Shown piece by piece: positions 57,218 through 64,000 of a DNA stretch of 64,000 bases. The position numbers and the translations under genes are program-made. Source of the DNA: Pseudomonas baetica (GTDB lineage Bacteria > Pseudomonadota > Gammaproteobacteria > Pseudomonadales > Pseudomonadaceae); assembly GCF_019733355.1 (NCBI RefSeq), contig NZ_JAIHLQ010000015.1, positions 96,991 through 160,990 on the forward strand, in the 5' to 3' direction. The notes beneath the pieces are model-generated. The model searched no databases, was not told where the DNA came from, and worked only from the letters and a program-made list of their open reading frames with translations. Position 1 is the stretch's first letter; each line of letters starts with the position of its first letter.

Positions 57218-60054
57218 GCCAGGAACGCTACGGCATCCGCCGCTTTGCCCTTTTGAACACCGCCGGTTACAGCCTCGGCCTGTTTCCGCTGGAAGAACCG
57301 CTGTCGGTCTATGGCGCGAACAACCTCGGTAAATCGGCGTCGATCAACGCCTTGCAGTTCCCGATTCTGGCGCGCATGTCGGACATGAGTTTCGGCAAGT
57401 ACAGCCTGGAACAATCGCGACGCTTCTACTTCGCCTCCGACACCAGCTACATCCTCGTCGAAGTGAACCTGCCCCACGGCCCACACGTTATCGGCGTAGT
57501 CGGTCGTGGCCCGGGCGGCGGTTTCGGTCACCAGTTCTTTGCCTACGCCGGCAAGCTCGATCTGGCCCACTACCAGAAAAACGACACCTGCCTGCGCCAG
57601 AAAGAGCTGTTCAGCAACCTTGAGCGTGAAGGCCTGAAAGCCTACGAACTCAAACCCGATGAACTGCGCCGCTTGCTGGTCGGCGGTCACACGTCGATCC
57701 CGCTGGACCTGACCCTGATCCCTTTGCGTTCCACCAGCGAACAGAGCCTTAAAACCTTCCGTGCCCTGTTCATCAACCTGCTGCACATGCGCGAAATCAC
57801 CGCGGCCAAGCTCAAGCAACTGTTCCTCGATGCCTTCGAACACAGCCTGCGTTCCGGCAGCGTCGATTACATCGCCGCGTGCGAAGAAGCGTTCCGCGAT
57901 GTACGCCGCATGGAGCAGGACTACAACTCGCTGGTTGCCGCTGGACCATTGGTCGAAGCCTTGGCCAACGGCGTGAAACAGCGCGACGTGCTGCGCGGCA
58001 AACTGCATCGCCTGTCGCCGCTGCTCGACTCGTTGCTCGGCACCTGGTCGGACTACGCCAGTGCGCGCAAAGAAGAGCTGACCATTCAGGCCGACCACTA
58101 CCGTGGCGAGCAGGACGCGCTGCAAAACAATCAGCGCGGCGGCACACAGGAGCTGATGCGGCTGGAACGCGAAATCGCCGGCATCCAGCGCTGGCTCGGC
58201 GAGCTGTCCGTGTTGAAGAATCGCTTTGCCCTGGTCGACGACGTCAAAGTGCTGGAGCAGCAACTGCTCGCGGCCAAAGACGCCCACGACGAACTGGCCG
58301 GTGCGCTGGCACAGTCCCGTCAGTTCAGCGCCGAGGATCTGGAAGAGCGTCTACGCGATCTGGAAAAACGCCTGAAGTCGGTGAAGCAGCAACTCGATCA
58401 CGCCGACAACAACAGCTATGCACGCCTGCGCGAAGAGTTCTCGCAGCAGGACGTCGAGCGCTTGATGCGCCTGTTCAACAGCGCACTGTTCAGCCTGCCG
58501 CTGGGCGAACACGGCATCACCCTCGACGAGGATGGCGAGTGGGTCAAATCGGTTGAGCTGATCCTTGATGGCTTCAAGGGCGAGCGTTTCGAAGTGCCGG
58601 GGCTGTCGATCGACATCTCGCACATCGAGCCACCGGCCCTGCAAGCACTGGCCGACCGTGCCGCGCTGCGCGATCAGAAAGAGCGTCTGGAAAAAGAGCT
58701 CAAGCAACTCAAGACTCAACAGGCTGTAGCCGCCGACCGCGCCGCGAGCAAGACCCAGACCGAAGCGCTGTACCAGCAAGTGCTGGATGCGCAGAAAGCC
58801 CTGGAAGACTTCCGACGTACTCAGACGCTGAGCGCCGAAGAAGGCGACAAGCTTGAGCAACTGGCGCAAATGGAAGGCGCGCAGGACGAACTGAAGCGCT
58901 CCAGTGATGCCTTCACCGAGCGCGTCCAGCAACTGTCGGCGAAGCTGCAACTGGTCGGCCGCCAGATCGCCGACATGGAAGCCAAACAACGCACCCTCGA
59001 CGATGCTCTGCGTCGCCGTCAGTTGCTACCGGCGGACTTGCCGTTCGGTACGCCGTTCATGGATCCGGTCGACGATTCGATGGACAACCTGTTGCCGCTG
59101 CTCAACGACTATCAGGACAGTTGGCAGGGCCTGCTGCGCGCCGATGGCCAGATCGAAGCGCTGTACGCACAAGTGCGCCTCAAAGGCGTGGCCAAGTTCG
59201 ACAGCGAAGACGACATGGAGCGCCGTCTGTCACTGCTGATCAACGCATACGCGCACCGTACCGACGAAGCCCTGACCCTGGGCAAGGCCCGTCGCGCGGC
59301 GGTCACCGACATCGCCCGCACGCTGCGCAACATCCGCAGCGACTACGACAGCCTTGAGCATCAACTGGCGCTGTTCAACCGCGAGATCAACAAGCGTCAG
59401 GTCTCCAACCTGCAGAGCTTCCGCATTGTGCTGGCGCCGAACAAGGAAGCGCTCAAGCACATCGATCAGATCATCCACAGCGCCGGTCAGTACGAAGAAG
59501 GCGAAACCCTGTCGGTGTTCGATCTGAGCCGAAGCGCCGAGCAGGACAACAAAAACGAAGAGGCCAAGGAATACCTGGCGCGGCTGGTGGCGGCGAACCA
59601 CAACCAACTCGGTCTCAAGGACTTGTTCGAACTGGCCTTCGAGATCACCAAGGTCAACGGCCAGCCGGTGATCCACACCGACATCGACGGCGCGGCGTCC
59701 AACGGCACCACCATGACCATCAAGGCGCTGACCAACATGTATCTGTTGCTGCACTTGATGGATCGCGATCAGGCCGGTCGCGTGCGCCTGCCGTACTACC
59801 TCGACGAGGCGGCGGACATCGACGAGAAGAACCAGGCTGCGCTGCTGGAAACCAGTCTGCAACTGGGCTTCGTACCGATTCTGGCGAGTGTGAAGCCGCA
59901 AGTCTGCGCCAGTGTCGCCATCGACCTGGAAGGCGGCAGCGGCCCGGCCGGTATCTACATCGACGAAGCGGACTGGAAGTACATCCGACGTCACGATGTG
60001 GTGAAGGCGACCCTCAATGTTGAAGCCGATGAACCGGAGATGGATGCGGTGTGA
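57214..60054 (+). CDS. mksB: condensin subunit MksB (SMC-like ATPase)
   Basis: A 946-residue SMC-like protein. Walker A is VYGANNLGKSASIN (residues 33-45; NLGKS instead of GxGKS). Two long coiled coils surround a small hinge (about 560-640). The signature/Walker B region is in VRLPYYLDEAADIDEKN near residue 865. It organises the chromosome with MksF and MksE. The fourth gene, mksG (nuclease of the Wadjet-like MksBEFG), is absent: the next gene is unrelated and inverted. Confidence 0.93.
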   Translation: MSQERYGIRRFALLNTAGYSLGLFPLEEPLSVYGANNLGKSASINALQFPILARMSDMSFGKYSLEQSRRFYFASDTSYILVEVNLPHGPHVIGVVGRGPGGGFGHQFFAYAGKLDLAHYQKNDTCLRQKELFSNLEREGLKAYELKPDELRRLLVGGHTSIPLDLTLIPLRSTSEQSLKTFRALFINLLHMREITAAKLKQLFLDAFEHSLRSGSVDYIAACEEAFRDVRRMEQDYNSLVAAGPLVEALANGVKQRDVLRGKLHRLSPLLDSLLGTWSDYASARKEELTIQADHYRGEQDALQNNQRGGTQELMRLEREIAGIQRWLGELSVLKNRFALVDDVKVLEQQLLAAKDAHDELAGALAQSRQFSAEDLEERLRDLEKRLKSVKQQLDHADNNSYARLREEFSQQDVERLMRLFNSALFSLPLGEHGITLDEDGEWVKSVELILDGFKGERFEVPGLSIDISHIEPPALQALADRAALRDQKERLEKELKQLKTQQAVAADRAASKTQTEALYQQVLDAQKALEDFRRTQTLSAEEGDKLEQLAQMEGAQDELKRSSDAFTERVQQLSAKLQLVGRQIADMEAKQRTLDDALRRRQLLPADLPFGTPFMDPVDDSMDNLLPLLNDYQDSWQGLLRADGQIEALYAQVRLKGVAKFDSEDDMERRLSLLINAYAHRTDEALTLGKARRAAVTDIARTLRNIRSDYDSLEHQLALFNREINKRQVSNLQSFRIVLAPNKEALKHIDQIIHSAGQYEEGETLSVFDLSRSAEQDNKNEEAKEYLARLVAANHNQLGLKDLFELAFEITKVNGQPVIHTDIDGAASNGTTMTIKALTNMYLLLHLMDRDQAGRVRLPYYLDEAADIDEKNQAALLETSLQLGFVPILASVKPQVCASVAIDLEGGSGPAGIYIDEADWKYIRRHDVVKATLNVEADEPEMDAV

Positions 60055-60075
60055 TCGGCCTTAACAGCAGGCAAT

Positions 60076-60115
60076 AAAAAGGGCCGCGATCTGTTTGGAT
60101 CGCGGCCCTTTTTTA
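60076..60115 (+). terminator. terminator of the mks operon
   Basis: AAAAAGGGCCGCGATC pairs with GATCGCGGCCCTTTTTT around TGTTTG, 20 bases after the mksB stop. Confidence 0.95.
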
Positions 60116-60166
60116 TGGCTTGGGGTTTGTAGTGACGGTCTGGGAAGACGCCAGATCAAATCCTGA

Positions 60167-62470
60167 TCACTTACCGAGCGAAATCTTCGGCGCCCAGGTC
60201 AGCCACTCATCCTCAAACTTGTCGAACAACGGGAACGTCTGTTCAGGACGCGCCGGATTGCCCATCCGCTCACCGTCCGGTGTGGCAAAAGCAATCCCGC
60301 CCTGAATCACCGTCTCAAGCGACTCCGTGCGTACCGTCACACCTTTGAACAAGCCGATATCGAAGCCCACGCCGCTGGTGTTCCAGAATCGACTACCGCT
60401 GCGCACCAGAGGCGCGTATTTCGGCTCAATCAGAATGTGTACCAAGACCCGGTCGGCCGTCTGGCCCAACTCGTAACCCGTGACCTTACCCACAGTGATT
60501 TCACGATAGGTCACCGGCACACCAGGCTTGAGTGAACCTCGGCGAGCAGCACTCAACACCAGACTCAGACCCGCCTCTTGCTTGGTCACCTCCGGTGGAT
60601 TGGCCAGTGCAACGAAGTTTTTCTGCGGACCAAGGTTCTTCGCGGCCGGTTGCACCTCGATGTATTGGCCCGTGACCAGGGTTTCCAGATTGGACGTTTT
60701 GATCAGACCCAGTTCAGGTTTTACCACCCAGAACTGACTACCGGAGCGGGCGATCTTCTCTGGCACTTCGGTGATTCGCGCGGTCAGGATGACGGCTTGC
60801 AGATCGTCGGTCAGATCAACGCTTTCGATCTTGCCGACATCCAGCCCCTTGAAGCGAACCGGGGTACCACTGCGCAAACCATCAGCGCGATCGACCTTGA
60901 TCGTCACCACGGCGCCTTTCTGATTGGCTTCATCATGATTGGCGAACAGACGGAAGCGCGGAATGCGTTTGTGCAACGGTGCTTTGGCCACTGGCGTTTC
61001 AAAGGCGATGCCACCGGCCATCAGGCTTTGCAACGATTCACTTTTAACCTCAATCCCCCCGGTCAAGCCGCCCGTCAGCGTAATGCCACTGGCGTTCCAG
61101 AACCGGGTCGAGGCGTTGACCAGATTTTCGTACTCCTTCTCGATGTGAACACCGATCACCAGTTGCTTCCTGGTTCTGGAGAACTGATAGCTCTGTACTG
61201 AACCGACCTTGACCTGTTTATACAGAATCGGGCTACCGACCTCGAGCGAGCCCAGGGTATCGGTAAAGAGTACCAAGTGCAGGCCCGGTGAACGCAGATC
61301 CAGCGGTGGCGCTTTCGGGCGAGCCTCGAATTCACGTTTCGGTGTACCGCCCTTGTCGCCCGGGCGCACGGCGATGTAGTTACCTTTCACCAGCGCTTCA
61401 AGCCCGGTTATACCCGCCAGGGAAATCGACGGTTTAACCACCCAGAATTGAGTGCCATCCACCAGATAGTCTTCGGCCAGTGGATCCAGCGTCAGCTCCG
61501 CGGTGGCACTGGACAGATCCGGGTCGATTTTCAACGCTTTCAGATTGCCGACCTGGATGCCTTTGTACATAACCGGCGTGCGGCCAGCCTGCAGGCCTTC
61601 GAAGTCACTGAGTTTGACCTTGACCCGGAGCCCGGCGGCGGCGGCATCGAAGTCTTCATAAAGACGGAACGGCAGGCTTGGATCAGTCGGCGGACTGTCC
61701 TTGCGGTTCTCCGGTGTGGCGAAGGCAATACCACCAGCGACAATGCTGGCCAACGATTCGCTGCGCACTTTTACCCCGGACAGATTGGCATCGATGCTGA
61801 TGCCGCTGGCGTTCCAGAAACGCGTGTGTTTGCGCACCAGTTTGGCGTAAGTCGGCTCGATAAAGACTTTGAGTTCGACGGTACTTTGATCTTCCGAGAG
61901 CAGGTAGCTTTTGACCTGACCGACCTTGATCTGCTTATAAAACACTGGGCTGCCGCGGTTCAGCGAACCGAGTCGATCAGCCTTGATGGTCAGGTGCAGA
62001 CCGGGCTTGGCGTCAGACAGCGGAGGCTCTTCGGGCAGCGCCTTGAACTTGCGCGCAGGCTCGCCTTCGCCGGGACTGATCGCGACGTAGTTACCTGAGA
62101 CCAGCGTTTCCAGCCCGGTAATACCGGCCAGCGTCACGCTCGGCTTGACCAACCAGAAGCGGGTGCTGGTCTTGAGGTATTGCTCAACGTCCTTGTTCAT
62201 CTCGACCGTGGCGATCACGCCTTTGGAGTTGCCTTCATCATCAAGCTTGAGGGCCTTGACCTTACCAACCGACATGCCTTTGTACATGACCTCGGTCTTG
62301 TTGGCCTGGATGCCTTCACCACTTTCGAAACGCACCTGAATCTCGATGCCGGTTTCAGAGTAGGCACGCCAGCCAAGCCAGCCGCCGATGATCAGGGCGA
62401 TCAGAGGCAACACCCAAATGGCAGACCAGTTCGAAGCCGGTCGGGTTTTCGCTACAGGCAAATCAGTCAT
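60167..62470 (-). CDS. pqiB: MCE-domain lipid transport protein (PqiB/LetB type) with six MCE domains
   Basis: A 767-residue periplasmic protein anchored by one N-terminal helix (WSAIWVLPLIALIIGGWLGW, about 15-35). Six MCE repeats are visible from lines such as IEIQVRFESGEGIQANKTEV then MYKGMSVGKV, LHLTIKADRLGSLNRGSPVFYKQIKVGQV, and four more near residues 270, 385, 500 and 620. MCE rings stack into a tunnel for phospholipids between the membranes. E. coli PqiB has three and LetB seven, so this is intermediate. It overlaps the pqiA gene by 8 bases. Confidence 0.88.
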   Translation of the reverse strand: MTDLPVAKTRPASNWSAIWVLPLIALIIGGWLGWRAYSETGIEIQVRFESGEGIQANKTEVMYKGMSVGKVKALKLDDEGNSKGVIATVEMNKDVEQYLKTSTRFWLVKPSVTLAGITGLETLVSGNYVAISPGEGEPARKFKALPEEPPLSDAKPGLHLTIKADRLGSLNRGSPVFYKQIKVGQVKSYLLSEDQSTVELKVFIEPTYAKLVRKHTRFWNASGISIDANLSGVKVRSESLASIVAGGIAFATPENRKDSPPTDPSLPFRLYEDFDAAAAGLRVKVKLSDFEGLQAGRTPVMYKGIQVGNLKALKIDPDLSSATAELTLDPLAEDYLVDGTQFWVVKPSISLAGITGLEALVKGNYIAVRPGDKGGTPKREFEARPKAPPLDLRSPGLHLVLFTDTLGSLEVGSPILYKQVKVGSVQSYQFSRTRKQLVIGVHIEKEYENLVNASTRFWNASGITLTGGLTGGIEVKSESLQSLMAGGIAFETPVAKAPLHKRIPRFRLFANHDEANQKGAVVTIKVDRADGLRSGTPVRFKGLDVGKIESVDLTDDLQAVILTARITEVPEKIARSGSQFWVVKPELGLIKTSNLETLVTGQYIEVQPAAKNLGPQKNFVALANPPEVTKQEAGLSLVLSAARRGSLKPGVPVTYREITVGKVTGYELGQTADRVLVHILIEPKYAPLVRSGSRFWNTSGVGFDIGLFKGVTVRTESLETVIQGGIAFATPDGERMGNPARPEQTFPLFDKFEDEWLTWAPKISLGK

Positions 62471-63086
62471 GGTCGTCGTCCGACTCCGTGTTATCCCAAA
62501 TCAGTCGGGGATCGAAAGTTACTGCTGCAAGCATCGTCAGAATCACCACTGTGGCGAAGGCGATGGCGCCAAGATTGGCTTCGACACTGGCAAGCCGGCC
62601 GAAGTTGACGACCGCCACGAGAATGGCGATCACAAAAATATCGAGCATCGACCAGCGGCCAATGAACTCGATGAAACGGTACATCCAGATACGCTGACGC
62701 GCTGACAACGGCTGACGTCGTTGCACCGAAAACAGAAGCAATGCAATGCCGACCAGTTTGAAGGTCGGCACCACAATGCTGGCGATGAACACTACCGCAG
62801 CAATGGGGATCATGCCGTGCTGCACCAACTGAATCACGCCCGACATGATGGTGCTCGGATCACCCTGACCCAAAGAGCTGACAGTCATGATCGGCAAGAC
62901 ATTTGCCGGGATATAGATAATCGCGGCCGTGATCAACAATGCCCAGGTTCGGGCCAGACTGTTCGGGCGGCGAGCATGAACCAGCGCGCCGCAGCGGGTG
63001 CAGGTTTGCTCATGGGTGTCCGCCTCTTGCCTGTTCAATTCATGGCATTCGGTGCAAATCAGAATGCCCGCATCAATCGCCCGCAT
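62463..63086 (-). CDS. PqiA-type protein, second half (paraquat-inducible protein A domain)
   Basis: About 207 residues: a zinc-ribbon-like pair CTECHELN/CTRCGALV, then four membrane helices (ALLITAAIIYIPANVLPIMTV). It corresponds to one of the two PqiA domains that E. coli PqiA or LetA carry in a single chain. I chose ATG 63086 because GGAGAGG lies 7 bases before it; ATG 63092 is too close to that site. It overlaps the upstream pqiA by 14 bases. Confidence 0.88.
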   Translation of the reverse strand: MRAIDAGILICTECHELNRQEADTHEQTCTRCGALVHARRPNSLARTWALLITAAIIYIPANVLPIMTVSSLGQGDPSTIMSGVIQLVQHGMIPIAAVVFIASIVVPTFKLVGIALLLFSVQRRQPLSARQRIWMYRFIEFIGRWSMLDIFVIAILVAVVNFGRLASVEANLGAIAFATVVILTMLAAVTFDPRLIWDNTESDDDHD

Positions 63087-63732
63087 GAGCATCCTCTCCA
63101 GATAACGCCTGCCAGATCTGATGCGGTGACATCACCACTTCCAGCCAGACCTGTACCAACAACAAGCCGATGAAGCACACCAAACCGAGGCCAACAGTGA
63201 TGGCCGCCATATCCGCCAGTTTGACGATCGCCACCAGTACGCCCATGAGGTAAACCTCGAGCATTCCCCAGTCCCTGAGGTGATGATAAATGCGGTAGAG
63301 CAGCAAGCCGTAGCTGCGACCGACATTGAAGCGGATCGTCAGCAATACCATCAACTGGCACAGCAACTTGAGTAGCGGAATTGCCATGCTGCACAGGAAG
63401 ACGACGATTGAGACGCCCTGCATGTCGGTCTCGAACAGACCGACTACGCCACTCCAAACAGTGTCGTTAGACGACTGCCCGAGTAGATTGAGCTGCATGA
63501 TGGGTAAAAAGTTCGCGGGGATGTAGAGCAGCAGTGCAGCGATAACCAAGGCAAGGCTGCGCTGCACCACGTTATGGCGGTGGGCGTATAACTCGTAACC
63601 GCAGCGTGGGCAGAGCGCTTTCTCGCCATGAGCAAGTCTTGGCTTGCGCATCAGCAGGTCGCACTCGTGACAGGCCACCAAGTCTTCCAGCGGTAAATCT
63701 GACAGCCCGGGAGCGTCAACCGACTCTGACAT
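63073..63732 (-). CDS. pqiA: PqiA-type protein, first half
   Basis: A 219-residue membrane protein with zinc-ribbon cysteines CHECDLLM and CPRCGYELY near residues 20-45 and four membrane helices including LALVIAALLLYIPANFLPIMQL. Together with the next gene it makes the two-domain permease that feeds the MCE tunnel. First gene of the three-gene operon. Confidence 0.9.
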   Translation of the reverse strand: MSESVDAPGLSDLPLEDLVACHECDLLMRKPRLAHGEKALCPRCGYELYAHRHNVVQRSLALVIAALLLYIPANFLPIMQLNLLGQSSNDTVWSGVVGLFETDMQGVSIVVFLCSMAIPLLKLLCQLMVLLTIRFNVGRSYGLLLYRIYHHLRDWGMLEVYLMGVLVAIVKLADMAAITVGLGLVCFIGLLLVQVWLEVVMSPHQIWQALSGEDAHAGD

Positions 63733-63840
63733 AAAGACTCTGGCTCCGAAAAAGGTGGGACTATTCTAGTGTTCTGATTCGAAAATAACTGTGCAAATTT
63801 GTTCGCTACCGTGAGTAAAAAACTTTCCTGCGAGCAAAAC

Positions 63841-63871
63841 AAAACCCCAACTGCTTTCGCAATTGGGGTTT
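63841..63871 (-). terminator. terminator of the rRNA operon
   Basis: On the minus strand AACCCCAA pairs with TTGGGGTT around TTGCGAAAGCAG and is followed by TTTGTTTTG, 10 bases after the 5S 3' end. Confidence 0.9.
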
Positions 63872-63881
63872 CGGAATTTAA

Positions 63882-63997
63882 TCTTGACGATGACCTACTC
63901 TCACATGGGGAAACCCCACACTACCATCGGCGATGCATCGTTTCACTGCTGAGTTCGGGATGGGATCAGGTGGTTCCAACGCTCTATGGTCGTCAAG
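63882..63997 (-). rRNA. rrf: 5S ribosomal RNA
   Basis: Minus-strand 5S gene, about 116 bases. The terminal helix is CTTGACGA/TCGTCAAG, and the conserved CCACCTGATCCCATCCCGAA and GTAGTGTGGGG segments are intact. It marks the 3' end of an rRNA operon whose 23S and 16S genes lie beyond the right edge of the window. Confidence 0.97.
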
Positions 63998-64000
63998 AAA

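Noticed and set aside
55222..58287. Two frames of about 440 codons opposite mksF and mksE/mksB
   Set aside because: Shadows in GC-rich sequence; the plus-strand condensin genes are coupled and recognisable.
60054..62470. A Wadjet defence system (mksBEFG)
   Set aside because: No MksG/JetD-like gene follows mksB; the neighbour is an inverted MCE-domain lipid transporter.

Overview
The window is a stretch of chromosome from a Pseudomonas of the P. fluorescens group. The evidence is the high GC content, the gene order mqo, hpt/upp/uraA, hemH, phr, murI-moeB-prmC-prfA-hemA, lolB-ispE-tRNA-Gln-prs-rplY-pth-ychF, then carbonic anhydrase, rimI and mks (the order I know from the PA4640 to PA4686 part of P. 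aeruginosa), and the many REP/REPIN repeats with the core GTGGGAGCGGGCTTGCTCGC or a close variant. Species cannot be settled from the sequence alone.

Layout. 1-8.4 kb: malate:quinone oxidoreductase, small conserved proteins, purine/pyrimidine salvage (hpt, upp, uraA), ferrochelatase and a TIGR01777 epimerase. 8.5-18.6 kb: a block with the marks of a light or photo-oxidative stress regulon. It holds a flavoprotein with a Trp-rich small protein, then nine genes whose reading frames overlap at every junction: DUF523/DUF1722, a MerR/LitR-type regulator, photolyase, SnoaL-like, SDR, FAD oxidoreductase, DUF1365, cyclopropane-fatty-acid synthase-like, DUF2878. The promoters of both units carry TGTACA-type hexamers spaced by 12 bases. 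18.7-24.1 kb: PagL lipid A deacylase and the hemA-prfA-prmC-moeB-murI operon. 24.2-31.2 kb: TPR lipoprotein, lolB, ispE, tRNA-Gln, prs, rplY, pth, ychF. A promoter lies inside ispE and a long nested RNA hairpin fills the rplY-pth gap. 31.2-37.7 kb: Fsr-like exporter, a chemoreceptor, tRNA-Met, a cupin protein, gamma-glutamyltransferase.

37.8-43.9 kb is a type VI secretion effector island read leftward: a VgrG reduced to its first ~80 residues, a VasX-type effector of 1095 residues, two tandem DUF6708 membrane proteins (putative immunity), then a scar made of an effector fragment fused to a truncated DUF6708-like gene. 44.2-44.9 kb holds a DUF6124 gene with a long, highly structured leader. 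44.9-54.3 kb: flavin reductase, a BdlA-like PAS-PAS chemotaxis protein, an MFS symporter, a Tat-exported AcpA-like phosphatase with an unknown secreted neighbour, a SET-domain protein, beta-carbonic anhydrase and rimI. 55.2-60.1 kb encodes the MksFEB condensin without the MksG nuclease. 60.1-63.7 kb encodes a Pqi/Let-type lipid transport system with PqiA split into two genes and a six-MCE-domain PqiB. The window ends in the 5S rRNA gene of an rRNA operon read leftward.

The best candidates for under-described biology are the TGTACA-controlled lipid-modification operon, the structured RNAs at 29327-29464 and 44241-44440, the mini-VgrG effector island and its scar, and the two perfect palindromes between hpt and upp.
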